A stretch of DNA of 7,367 nucleotides from an uncultured Paracoccaceae bacterium. Lineage in GTDB: Bacteria > Pseudomonadota > Alphaproteobacteria > Rhodobacterales > Rhodobacteraceae. This document shows positions 1 to 6,296 of the stretch, one piece after another (position 1 is the stretch's first letter; the number at the start of each line of letters is the position of its first letter). A program made the position numbers and the translations under genes. The stretch lies in assembly GCA_913054485.1 (NCBI GenBank), contig CAJXHQ010000152.1:1-7367 (forward strand). The letters run 5' to 3'. The notes beneath the pieces are model-generated. The model worked only from the letters and a program-made list of their open reading frames with translations. It searched no databases and had not been told where the DNA came from.

Positions 1-658
1 AGACATAATCGAGGTGAATGATTTCCTCGCGGATACCGTCATGGTCCACCAGCTCCAGCGCGATGTCGTAATACTGATAGCCGGTCAGGCCCGAGCGCAG
101 ACTTTCCACCTTGGCCGGGAAGGAAAACCGCATCTGAATGCGCGCATCCGGGCTGTCGAGGTCGGACAGGTAATCGTCCAGCGCATTGGCCATCACCGCA
201 AAGGAGAAGGTGCGCTCGGCATGTTTGTAGAAGGTGCGCATGATGCGGGACATGTTGATGCCCTTCTTGGCACCATCGAGGGACACCGTGCCGGTAACCG
301 AGGTTTCCAGCGTCAGGTCGCCGCCGTCGCGGGTGTGGAAGCGGATCGGCAGGCGGAAATTGGAGATGCCAACGTGCTGGATCTGCTGGTGCGAACCGCG
401 GATCAGGCTGGTCGGGCCGTTCTGCAGGTCGGGCAGCGTGGCGCGGTAATCTTCATCCGCCACGAATCCCTCGGGATAATTGCGCGACAGGTCGGGATAA
501 TTCGACACCTCGCGGTCCGGAAGCAGACGGGCGATCGCCGGGTCCAGTTGCGCAACTTCGGTCTCGGTTGCGCCTTGCGCCCAGCGGCGCAGCACGTCCA
601 GAGCCTCCTCGGCCTCATCCCGGCCGGGGGTTCCCCCGATTTCACGGTGGATGTTCAT
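1..658 (-). CDS. folE2: GTP cyclohydrolase FolE2 (type IB), N-terminal part, runs off window
   Basis: FolE2 converts GTP to 7,8-dihydroneopterin triphosphate, the first step of folate (and, in some bacteria, queuosine) synthesis in the cytoplasm. It is the metal-flexible alternative to zinc-dependent FolE. Reading the minus strand from 658 gives 219 residues with no stop before the window edge. Family hallmarks seen are LPDLQNGP (75-82), IQHVGISNFRLPI (93-105) and DGAKKGINMSRIMRTFYKH (128-146). The catalytic Cys/His region of the family lies further C-terminal and is outside the window, so activity cannot be judged. The ATG at 658 is chosen because an AAGGAA sits 8 nt upstream. An in-frame ATG at 679 is possible, but its GGAGGGGAGGT abuts the start codon. 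The gene follows the LysR gene on the same strand after a 118-bp gap, so co-transcription is possible but not shown. Family assignment is firm. Confidence 0.93.
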   Translation of the reverse strand, partial: MNIHREIGGTPGRDEAEEALDVLRRWAQGATETEVAQLDPAIARLLPDREVSNYPDLSRNYPEGFVADEDYRATLPDLQNGPTSLIRGSHQQIQHVGISNFRLPIRFHTRDGGDLTLETSVTGTVSLDGAKKGINMSRIMRTFYKHAERTFSFAVMANALDDYLSDLDSPDARIQMRFSFPAKVESLRSGLTGYQYYDIALELVDHDGIREEIIHLDYV

Positions 659-776
659 TGGCGCATTTCCTTCCGTCATACCTCCCCTCCCCATCCGGGC
701 GGCAGGGCCTTGTTGTAACCTTATACCCCGCAAAAGACAAAACGGATCTGACAAAAGCGGCAGGTTTGGCCCCGGT

Positions 777-1637
777 TCAGCCGCGCAGGGCGTCAAGGAA
801 GGCCGAAAGCCGCCTTGAGCGTACATTGTGATGCGCCGAAACCGCCACATAGGGGCGCGGCATCTCCAATGCGCCGCCGGGCAGCCGGACCAGCCGGCCG
901 GCGCTGATCTCCCCCGCAACCACCTGTTCCGGCAGCAGCGCCGCCCCCAGACTGGCCTGCACCATGGACACAACGGCAGGAACAGAACCCGCCGAATAGA
1001 GCGGCGGGCCGCTGTGATCCTGAGGATAGGCGGCAAAATACTGCGGCCAGCCCGGCACGGTGGAAATGCTGAGCCCCCAATTCACCGAAATCAGCGGCAT
1101 TTCCGCAAGCGCGCCGGTCTCTGCCGCTACGGGCACCAGCCGGTCACGGAACAGCTCTTCAATACGGTAATCAGGATGCTCGCCGCCGTAACACAGTCTG
1201 ACGTCGATGCCTTCGGCTTCCAGATCGGTCTCTTCTGATTCGGCGCGCAGCAGCACCGGCACATCCGGGCGCGCCTTGGCAAAATCCGCCAGCCGGGCAG
1301 GCAGCCACATATGCGCCAAGGCCGGTGTGGCACTGATCACCAGCGGCCGCGGATTTGCGCCCTCGCTCAAAGCTTGCGTAAACCCGGCAATATCGCGCAA
1401 CGCCGAGGCCGCATTGGCATAATAATCCCGACCCGCATCAGTCAGCCTGATCCGGTTTGCCCGGCGCGAAAACAGCTGCAGCCCCAGCCAGTCTTCCAGG
1501 TTTTTCACCTGCAGGCTGACCGCTGCCGAGGTCACCCCCAGCTCTGCCCCGGCGGCAGAGAAGCTGCCGGTGCGGGCAGCACATTCAAAGGCGCGAAGGG
1601 CGTTGAGAGGCGGTAGCTTCATGGCACCATACTGCAA
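777..1637 (-). CDS. LysR-family transcriptional regulator, GcvA-like
   Basis: A cytoplasmic DNA-binding regulator that normally responds to a small-molecule coinducer. The N-terminal winged HTH is clear: LNALRAFECAARTGSF (11-26), then SAAGAELGVTSAAVSLQVKN (27-46) and LQLFSRRANRIRLTDAG (53-69). From about residue 98 the periplasmic-binding-like effector domain follows, with VISATPALAHMWLPARL, DVRLCYGGEHPDYRIEELF and a C-terminal GAALLPEQVVAGE, a pattern typical of the GcvA subgroup. Length (286 aa) is slightly under the usual 295-310. The start is ambiguous. TTG at 1637 has AAGG 5 nt upstream, while ATG at 1622 (MKLPPLNAL) is a better codon but has no clear RBS. Either leaves the HTH intact. 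It is transcribed away from the dioxygenase/M24 operon across 88 bp, the classic arrangement for a LysR protein controlling its divergent neighbour. The GcvA resemblance does not imply glycine cleavage control here. The effector is unknown. Confidence 0.93.
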   Translation of the reverse strand: MQYGAMKLPPLNALRAFECAARTGSFSAAGAELGVTSAAVSLQVKNLEDWLGLQLFSRRANRIRLTDAGRDYYANAASALRDIAGFTQALSEGANPRPLVISATPALAHMWLPARLADFAKARPDVPVLLRAESEETDLEAEGIDVRLCYGGEHPDYRIEELFRDRLVPVAAETGALAEMPLISVNWGLSISTVPGWPQYFAAYPQDHSGPPLYSAGSVPAVVSMVQASLGAALLPEQVVAGEISAGRLVRLPGGALEMPRPYVAVSAHHNVRSRRLSAFLDALRG

Positions 1638-1725
1638 GTTTTCCTTATGCTCGCCAAGATATTTTATGGTGGCTGATTAACCCGTCCGGGCGCACAGTCC
1701 CGGCAAGTGATAAGAGGGCTTTGCG
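1638..1725. promoter_or_regulatory. Divergent LysR/dioxygenase control region
   Basis: This gap must hold the promoters of both the regulator and the operon it probably controls. An AT-rich island (about 1658-1680, including the near-palindrome ATATTTTAT at 1659-1667) stands out from the GC-rich surroundings. TTATG occurs twice (1645-1649 and 1664-1668, 19 bp apart). On the minus strand TAAAAT resembles a -10 for the LysR gene but has no matching -35. A small hairpin (CCGGG 1686-1690 / CCCGG 1699-1703) would lie in the operon leader, followed by GAGGG 7 nt before the dioxygenase ATG. No convincing T-N11-A LysR box with strong dyad symmetry was found, so the role is inferred from gene arrangement. 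Confidence 0.45.
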
Positions 1726-2514
1726 ATGCATGATATTCTGAACCTGAACCTTTACCCGCTGGACAAGCCGGGCAGCCCCGAATGGCTTGCGCTGGTGAAC
1801 CGCTGCCGTGCAGATCTGGCCCGCGACGGCATGTTCAGCCTGGACGGTCTGATGAAGGCCGAGGTGGCGCAGGGCGCCGCGGACGTGCTGGAAGACAAGT
1901 TTAAAACCGAAAGCTTCCACCACAAACGCTCCCATAACATCTACTTCAAGGACAGCGTCGACGGGCTGGCCCCGGATCACCCGGCACTGAAGAAAGTTGA
2001 GACCTCCAATTTCACGCTCTGCGCCGACCAGTTCCAAGGCTCGCCAGTGCTGCGTCTTTACGACTGGCCGCCCTTTGCGGAATTCCTGGCGGCCACCATG
2101 GGCAAGGAAGCGCTTTACACCATGGACGACCCGCTGGCGCGGCTGAACATCATGTCCTACGGCGCGGAGCAGGCGCTGAACTGGCATTTCGACCGCTCGG
2201 AATTCACCACCACCATGCTGCTGCAGGCCCCCGATGAGGGCGGAGAATTCATCTACAGCCCCGAGCTGCGCACCGATGATGACCCGAATTACGAAGGTGT
2301 TGAACGGCTGCTGAAGGGCGAAGATCCCAACATGCGCTCGATCATCCTTGCCCCCGGCACGCTGAACATCTTCCGGGGCAAGAACTCTCCCCACCGGGTC
2401 GGCACGGTGAAAGGCGCCAAAACCCGTGTGATCGCTGTCTTCACCTTCTATGAAAACCCCGGCATGCGCTTCACCGACGAAGAGAATATTGGCTTCTACG
2501 GGCGCGCATCATGA
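1726..2514 (+). CDS. HalD/BesD-like Fe(II)/2-oxoglutarate dioxygenase, H-x-D type
   Basis: A predicted cytoplasmic non-haem iron oxygenase of 262 aa that would couple 2-oxoglutarate decarboxylation to oxidation of a small substrate. The double-stranded beta-helix core is recognisable: LNIMSYGAEQALNWHFDRSE (140-159), then TMLLQAPDEGGEFIY (163-177), then the distal part APGTLNIFRGKNSPHRVG (209-226) and TRVIAVFTFYENPG (233-246). The iron triad reads as H154, D156 and H223, with R234 the likely 2-oxoglutarate carboxylate anchor. The BesD halogenases have Gly at the position of D156, leaving a site for chloride; Asp here argues for a hydroxylase. No signal peptide is visible. The start has GAGGG 7 nt upstream. 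The stop overlaps the next gene's start (ATGA), implying translational coupling. Sequence-based annotation may label it a halogenase, which the triad contradicts. The substrate is unknown; free amino acids such as lysine are the known substrates of relatives. Confidence 0.88.
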   Translation: MHDILNLNLYPLDKPGSPEWLALVNRCRADLARDGMFSLDGLMKAEVAQGAADVLEDKFKTESFHHKRSHNIYFKDSVDGLAPDHPALKKVETSNFTLCADQFQGSPVLRLYDWPPFAEFLAATMGKEALYTMDDPLARLNIMSYGAEQALNWHFDRSEFTTTMLLQAPDEGGEFIYSPELRTDDDPNYEGVERLLKGEDPNMRSIILAPGTLNIFRGKNSPHRVGTVKGAKTRVIAVFTFYENPGMRFTDEENIGFYGRAS

Positions 2515-3761
2515 CCGAGCTGGCTGTTTTCAAGGATGACCGCAAGCGCACTTACCTGAATGCGGACGGCGCGGACAAGCCGCTGAAGTCCCCCCTGCCC
2601 CAATCCACCTTGGACAAGGCGCGCGCCTACCGGTTGCAACGCTTGCGCGATGAAATGGCGCGGCAGGATGTGGCGGGCCTGCTGCTCTATGATCCGGTCA
2701 ATATCCGCTATGCGTTTGATTGCTCCAACATGTCGGTTTGGACCGCGCACAACCCGATCCGCTACGCGCTGATCCTCAACAGCGGGCCGGGCATCATGTT
2801 CGAGTTCAAGGGCTGCGAGCACTTGAACGACGGGCTGCCTGGCATCGATGAAATCCGCAATGCCATCGGCTGGATGTTCATGACCGCCGGCGACCGCGCC
2901 GAAGAACGGCTGGTGCCCTGGGCCCAGGAGATCGCCGATCTGGTGAAGCAACACGGCGGCGGCAATATGCGGCTGGGTGTCGACCGGATGGAGCCCGAAG
3001 GCGTGCACGCGCTGGAAAAGCACGGCATCCGGATCCTCGACGGCGGCAAGATATCCGAGACCGCACGGGCTATCAAATCGCCCGAAGAGATTGAGCTGAT
3101 GCGCTGGACCATCCGCGTCTGCGAGGCCGGCATGGCGCGGATCTACGAACATTCGGTGCCCGGCGTGACGGAACAGGAGCTCTGGGCGCATCTGCATTTC
3201 GAGAACGCGCGCTCAGGCGGGGAATGGCTGGAGACCAAGCTCTTGACCTGCGGGCCGAACACCAACCCATGGTACAAGGAATGTTCCCAGCGCGAATGCC
3301 AATTGGGCGAGATGATCAGCTTTGATACCGACATGATCGGCCCCTACGGCTATTGCGCCGATCTGTCGCGCAGCTGGACCTGCGGATATGTGCCGATGAA
3401 TGAGACCCAGAAGCGGCTCTACGCGGCGGCGCGCGACCAGATCGAACACAATATGGCGCTGTTGCAGCCTGGACTGTCTTTTGCCGAATTCAACGCCAAA
3501 AGCTGGCAGATCCCCGAAGCCTACCAGCCCTACCGCTATTCTCTGGCCGCCCATGGCGTCGGCATGGCGGATGAATGGCCGGTTGTGGCGCTGCATCCCG
3601 ATTTCGAGGGCAACCACGGCGGCGCGTTCGAGGAAAACATGGTGATCTGCATCGAAAGCCTGATCGGCGAGGAAGGATCTGAATCGATCAAACTAGAAAC
3701 CCAAGTGCTGGTGACCAAGGACGGGCCTCAGCGGCTGGACAGCTTCCCCTGGGAGATGTGA
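2511..3761 (+). CDS. M24-family metalloenzyme, DddP-like (possible lyase/hydrolase)
   Basis: A 416-aa cytoplasmic protein of the pita-bread M24 fold, which includes aminopeptidase P, creatinase, ectoine hydrolase and the DMSP lyase DddP. Residues 1 to about 185 form the creatinase-like N-terminal domain and the rest the catalytic domain. The dinuclear metal ligands are complete: D272 and D274 (FDTD), D284 (CADLSRSW), H348 (AAHGVGMADEW), E382 (CIESLIG) and E396 (KLETQVL). From memory of R. lacuscaerulensis DddP (D295, D297, D307, H371, E406, E421), the spacing agrees to within one residue. The extra acidic ligand in FDTD, Tyr five residues before the His (Y343) and W77 in the NMSVWTAHNP stretch also match DddP. 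GGEWLETKLL and SGP/CGPNTNPW-type blocks are shared. It lacks the longer DddP N-terminus (roughly 25-30 residues), so it is probably a paralogue rather than canonical DddP. It overlaps the dioxygenase stop by 4 bp and has only a weak own RBS. Confidence 0.88.
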   Translation: MTELAVFKDDRKRTYLNADGADKPLKSPLPQSTLDKARAYRLQRLRDEMARQDVAGLLLYDPVNIRYAFDCSNMSVWTAHNPIRYALILNSGPGIMFEFKGCEHLNDGLPGIDEIRNAIGWMFMTAGDRAEERLVPWAQEIADLVKQHGGGNMRLGVDRMEPEGVHALEKHGIRILDGGKISETARAIKSPEEIELMRWTIRVCEAGMARIYEHSVPGVTEQELWAHLHFENARSGGEWLETKLLTCGPNTNPWYKECSQRECQLGEMISFDTDMIGPYGYCADLSRSWTCGYVPMNETQKRLYAAARDQIEHNMALLQPGLSFAEFNAKSWQIPEAYQPYRYSLAAHGVGMADEWPVVALHPDFEGNHGGAFEENMVICIESLIGEEGSESIKLETQVLVTKDGPQRLDSFPWEM

Positions 3762-3767
3762 CCGGCG

Positions 3768-3791
3768 GGAGGGGGCTGTCTGCCCCCTCTT
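3768..3791 (+). terminator. Intrinsic terminator of the dioxygenase-M24 operon
   Basis: An 8-bp GC-rich stem (GAGGGGGC 3769-3776 / GCCCCCTC 3782-3789) closes a 5-nt loop, with a possible G-U pair outside it. It begins 7 nt after the M24 stop codon. The trailing U tract is short (TTGT), so termination may be incomplete, but position and stem strength support the call. Confidence 0.72.
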
Positions 3792-3811
3792 GTCCCTGGC
3801 GGGCCAATTCA

Positions 3812-3831
3812 CCCCCGAGGAAGAACGGGGG
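3812..3831. repeat. Inverted repeat CCCCCG/CGGGGG in the M24-VOC gap
   Basis: A perfect 6-bp inverted repeat (3812-3817 / 3826-3831) with an 8-nt loop AGGAAGAA. No U tract follows on either strand, so it is not a standard terminator. It could be an RNA hairpin or an operator. The purine loop looks Shine-Dalgarno-like, but no start codon is placed to use it. Function unknown. Confidence 0.35.
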
Positions 3832-3861
3832 AACCGCATCACATTGGCTGTCGTCATCCTT

Positions 3862-3894
3862 CAAGACAGGCGCGGGCGCGAATGCAAGACAGGC
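3862..3894. repeat. Direct repeat CAAGACAGGC x2 upstream of the VOC gene
   Basis: Two exact 10-bp copies at 3862-3871 and 3885-3894, 23 bp start to start, about two helical turns. They lie 29-61 bp before the VOC start codon at 3923, where an activator would bind. I infer a possible regulator site. The divergently read AraC gene across the VOC gene is one candidate protein, but nothing in the sequence proves it. Confidence 0.4.
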
Positions 3895-3910
3895 AGCATC
3901 TTAATTGCCC

Positions 3911-3915
3911 AGGAG
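3911..3915 (+). promoter_or_regulatory. Ribosome binding site fixing the VOC gene start
   Basis: AGGAG lies exactly 7 nt before the ATG at 3923. This is the best RBS in the region. It identifies the true start of the VOC gene although that ATG is out of frame with most of the gene downstream. No in-frame ATG exists upstream for the main frame. Confidence 0.75.
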
Positions 3916-3922
3916 CTGACTG

Positions 3923-4320
3923 ATGATTTTCCGCTATACAATTCTTTTTTTGTCGAAGACGTGGCCGCCAGCCTGGACTTCTTCACCCGTGCCTTTGGGC
4001 TGAAGACAGGGTTTCTGCATGACGGCGGCGATTACGGTGAATTGGCCACCGGCGGTACCAAGCTGGCGTTTTCATCCCGCGCGCTGATGCGGCAGCTGGC
4101 CAAATCGCCTGCCCCTGCGGATGCGGCAAGGCCGGTCTTCGAAGTCGCACTTGAAACGGACAGCGTGCCCGGCGCATTGGACCGGGCGGTCTCTGCCGGA
4201 GCTGGGCTGATACAGGCCGCGCGCGAAGAACCCTGGGGGCAGGTCACGTCTTATGTCAGTGATCCGGACGGCTACCTGGCGGAGATCTGCTCGGCCATCC
4301 AGTTGCCCGGCCCGGGCTGA
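3923..4320 (+). pseudogene. VOC (glyoxalase/bleomycin-resistance fold) protein, frameshifted at a T7 tract
   Basis: A small VOC-superfamily protein of about 132 residues if repaired. From ATG 3923 the frame reads MIFRYTILF, the usual first beta strand of these proteins. At T7 (3945-3951) the frame is lost and this frame stops at 4001-4003 after 26 codons. The rest of the family pattern continues in another frame: VEDVAASLDFFTRAFGL, FLHDGGDYGELATGGTKLAF and SYVSDPDGYLAEIC, ending at the stop 4318-4320. Five Ts or eight Ts would join the two parts; relatives usually read ILYVEDV, which fits five. Causes could be a real null mutation, a sequencing error in the homopolymer, phase variation or transcriptional slippage. 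The main frame can be opened back to a TTG at 3790, but that codon lies inside the terminator hairpin and yields an N-terminus unlike the family. The chemistry catalysed is unknown. The last 49 bp overlap the AraC gene on the other strand. Confidence 0.75.
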
Positions 4321-4925
4321 GCCGCATTGGCAAGCAAAACCGGATCAGCGCGCAGCGCGGCAGGCGGTGCGCCGATCCAGCGGTGGAGCGCGCGGCTCAT
4401 ATGGGCCTGATCGCTGTAGCCTGCCTCAAAGGCGGCATCTGCCAGCGCCCGGCCTGCCCCGACCAGGTGAGCAGCCCGGCGCGCTCGGCCCAGCAAGCGC
4501 CAGAAATCCGGCGGCGGGCCGCCCTGCGCACGCAGGTGGCGCTGCAGGGACCGGGGGCTGACCCCGGCCATGGCTGCTGCCAAAGACAGTGATCCGCCTG
4601 GCCCGGCAAGGCAGGCGGCGATCGCAGCGGGTTCTTCCTGTGCCGCAATGGTCTGGCCCAGAAGCTCTGCCCGGGCGGCGGACGTTGCAGCCTCTGCCAG
4701 AAGATCAGCCGGCGGCGGGGCCACGCCTGGTGGCAACCGGATGCCGCTGAAGGTCAGGCCTGCGGTGTTCCGGATACTGCGGGGGGCTGCTGCATCCAGC
4801 CCGGTGGTTAAGATTTCGGGGGCGGCCCCGGGGCGCGTTTCAACGATCACATCACAGCAACCGTCAGCGAGAACGATCCCCCGGCCCGCCGTTTTCGCTT
4901 CATATGTCCAATGCACCATCTGCAT
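4272..4925 (-). CDS. AraC-family transcriptional regulator
   Basis: A 217-aa DNA-binding regulator. The N-terminal part is short and contains GIVLADGCCDVIVET (16-30), which resembles the LPDGC-D-I-W motif of AraC proteins with a DUF6597-type ligand domain. The C-terminal part carries the paired HTH module. The first helix-turn-helix is around 112-133 (SLSLAAAMAGVSPRSLQRHL). The second is around 159-183 (ALADAAFEAGYSDQAHMSRAL, followed by HRWIGAPPAALR), which follows the AraC signature closely. ATG 4925 has GAGG 8 nt upstream; an in-frame ATG two codons later (4919) is the alternative. It lies downstream of metZ on the same strand, but the metZ terminator separates them, and I find no convincing promoter of its own. 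The 3' end runs 49 bp into the convergent VOC gene. A link to that VOC gene is plausible by proximity only. Confidence 0.88.
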   Translation of the reverse strand: MQMVHWTYEAKTAGRGIVLADGCCDVIVETRPGAAPEILTTGLDAAAPRSIRNTAGLTFSGIRLPPGVAPPPADLLAEAATSAARAELLGQTIAAQEEPAAIAACLAGPGGSLSLAAAMAGVSPRSLQRHLRAQGGPPPDFWRLLGRARRAAHLVGAGRALADAAFEAGYSDQAHMSRALHRWIGAPPAALRADPVLLANAAQPGPGNWMAEQISAR

Positions 4926-4961
4926 CGTGCAAACCTCGACCGGATGTTACGGGGCCGCAAC

Positions 4962-4990
4962 AAAAAAGGGGGCCACCAAGCCCCCTTGTG
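4962..4990 (-). terminator. Intrinsic terminator after metZ
   Basis: Read on the minus strand, AAGGGGG (4987-4981) pairs with CCCCCTT (4972-4966) around an 8-nt loop, and the 3' arm runs straight into a T6 tract (4967-4962). This is a textbook Rho-independent terminator, about 40 nt after the metZ stop and before the AraC start on the same strand. Confidence 0.88.
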
Positions 4991-5029
4991 GTAGCGTGAC
5001 AAGCCGGACGGCTGGCCCGCTCCTGATCC

Positions 5030-6220
5030 TTACGCCTCAGCCGCTTCCAGCGCCGCTTTCAGGTCAGCGATCAGATCATCGGTGTCTTCCAGACCAACCG
5101 AGAAACGGATCAGCCCGGGCGTAATACCCAGCTCAACCTTCAGCTCATCCGCCAGCCGCTGGTGGGTGGTGGTCGCCGGGTGGGTGGCGATGGATTTTGC
5201 ATCCCCAAGGTTGTTGGAGATCACCGGGATGGTCAGCGCGTTGAGGAATTTGAATGCCGCTTCCTTGCCGCCCTTCAGGTCCAGCGACAGCACGGTGCCG
5301 CCCTTGCCGCCCAGCTGGGTCTGCACCAGCGCGTTCTGCGCATGGCCCGGCAGGCCGGGGTAGATGCAGCGTTCCAGCCCCGCATGGTCCTCCAGCGCGG
5401 CGGCGATCTGCAATGCGCTTTCGGCCTGGGCATTCACCCGCAGGGTCAGCGTTTCCAGCCCCTTCAGCATCACCCAGGCGTTGAACGGGCTGAGAGAGCC
5501 GCCGGTATGCTTCATGTAAGGTTCCAGCGTGCCGCGGATATAGTCCTTGGTGCCCAGAACCACACCGCCCAGCGCCCGACCCTGGCCGTCGATATGTTTG
5601 GTGGCCGAGTAGATCACCACATCAGCGCCCTGCGCGACCGCATCAGAGAAGACCGGCGTGGAGAAGACATTGTCGACCACCACGGTGGCGCCCACAGAAT
5701 GGGCAATTTCAGCCACGGCGGCTATGTCGATCACCTCAAGCGTCGGGTTCGACATGCTTTCAAAGAACACCGCCTTAGTGTCCGGACGCATTGCGGCGCG
5801 CCAGGCATCCAGATCGGTGCCGTCGACAAACGTCACCTCGACCCCGAAACGGCCCAGCACATCGGCCAGGATATAGCTGCAGGAGCCAAACAGCGCCTTG
5901 GCGGACACGATATGGTCGCCCGCCTTGACCAGCGAGGTCAGCGCGCCGTTGACAGCCGCCATGCCGGACGCCGTGGCAAAGGCATCCTCGGCCCCTTCCA
6001 GCATGGCGATACGCTTTTCAAACATATCCACGGTCGGGTTGCCGTAGCGGGCATAAATGAATTCATCCGGGCCGGTCTCGATGAAGCGCGCCTCGGCCTG
6101 TTCGGCGCTGTCGTAGACGAACCCTTGGGTCAGGTAGATCGCCTCGCTCACCTCGTTGTACTGGCTGCGCCGGGTGCCGCCGTGCACCAGTTTCGTGCGC
6201 TGGTTCCAGTTCTCGCTCAT
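5030..6220 (-). CDS. metZ: O-succinylhomoserine sulfhydrylase
   Basis: A cytoplasmic PLP enzyme of the Cys/Met metabolism family. It makes homocysteine directly from O-succinylhomoserine and sulfide, bypassing cystathionine, in methionine synthesis. The protein is 396 aa, normal for the family. Features seen are YARYGNPTVDMFEKRIAMLEG-type PLP/substrate region (56-76), ASGMAAV (84-90), VVVDNVFSTP (180-189, D183 the likely pyridine-nitrogen partner), SATKHIDGQGRALGG (205-219, K208 the Schiff-base lysine), the C-terminal NLGDAKSIATHPATTTH (337-353) and R372 (LIRFSVGLED), the likely carboxylate-binding arginine. The KHIDGQGR form is typical of MetZ and helps separate it from MetB and MetC. ATG 6220 is chosen because AGGAGG (6228-6233) lies 7 nt upstream; an upstream in-frame ATG at 6289 would start inside the leader terminator. 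The SAM-II riboswitch upstream independently supports a methionine role. Confidence 0.95.
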   Translation of the reverse strand: MSENWNQRTKLVHGGTRRSQYNEVSEAIYLTQGFVYDSAEQAEARFIETGPDEFIYARYGNPTVDMFEKRIAMLEGAEDAFATASGMAAVNGALTSLVKAGDHIVSAKALFGSCSYILADVLGRFGVEVTFVDGTDLDAWRAAMRPDTKAVFFESMSNPTLEVIDIAAVAEIAHSVGATVVVDNVFSTPVFSDAVAQGADVVIYSATKHIDGQGRALGGVVLGTKDYIRGTLEPYMKHTGGSLSPFNAWVMLKGLETLTLRVNAQAESALQIAAALEDHAGLERCIYPGLPGHAQNALVQTQLGGKGGTVLSLDLKGGKEAAFKFLNALTIPVISNNLGDAKSIATHPATTTHQRLADELKVELGITPGLIRFSVGLEDTDDLIADLKAALEAAEA

Positions 6221-6249
6221 GTCTCGTCCTCCTGCGCCCTTCGCGCAAT

Positions 6250-6282
6250 AAAAAACCCCCGTCCGGCCAAGCGAAAGGGGGT
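6250..6282 (-). terminator. Leader terminator (SAM-II expression platform) of metZ
   Basis: On the minus strand, ACCCCC (6282-6277) pairs with GGGGGT (6260-6255) around a 16-nt loop, followed by a T6 run (6255-6250). It lies between the aptamer and the metZ RBS, so it acts as an attenuator rather than a gene-end terminator. The aptamer's 3' end, AAAGAGG (6303-6297), can pair in 6 of 7 positions with CCCCTTT (6280-6274) in the terminator's 5' arm. This suggests an antiterminator in the SAM-free state. Confidence 0.82.
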
Positions 6283-6296
6283 CCTTCACATCCTGA

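Noticed and set aside
14..718. Long open frame on the plus strand opposite folE2
   Set aside because: It is antisense to a clear FolE2 reading frame, shows no domain, and has the Arg/His/Gly-rich composition of a GC-rich shadow frame.
711..735. Possible Zur box upstream of folE2
   Set aside because: FolE2 is often zinc-regulated, so I looked. The GTATAA/GTTACAAC sequence is not a good palindrome and does not match the AT-rich Zur operator well. TATAAG at 720-725 (minus) resembles a -10 but has no -35 at 16-18 nt.
736..756. GACAAAA direct repeat (14-bp period) between LysR and folE2
   Set aside because: Short, A-rich and only two copies; could be chance, and no context supports a function.
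1645..3197. Long minus-strand open frames opposite the dioxygenase and M24 genes
   Set aside because: They mirror well-conserved genes with catalytic motifs and have no recognisable domains or good start sites.
3812..3831. Hairpin CCCCCG/CGGGGG as a second terminator
   Set aside because: No U tract follows on either strand; kept only as an inverted repeat.
3790..3922. In-frame 5' extension of the VOC gene from a TTG codon
   Set aside because: The TTG lies in the 3' edge of the operon terminator and has no RBS. The translated extension looks unlike any VOC N-terminus, while a proper RBS and ATG exist at 3911-3925.
4570..5124. Plus-strand open frame across the AraC start and metZ end
   Set aside because: It crosses the metZ terminator and is antisense to two recognised genes; no family features.
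6221..6289. N-terminal extension of metZ from ATG 6289
   Set aside because: It would run through the riboswitch terminator hairpin and T tract. The ATG at 6220 has AGGAGG 7 nt upstream and starts at the usual MetZ N-terminus.
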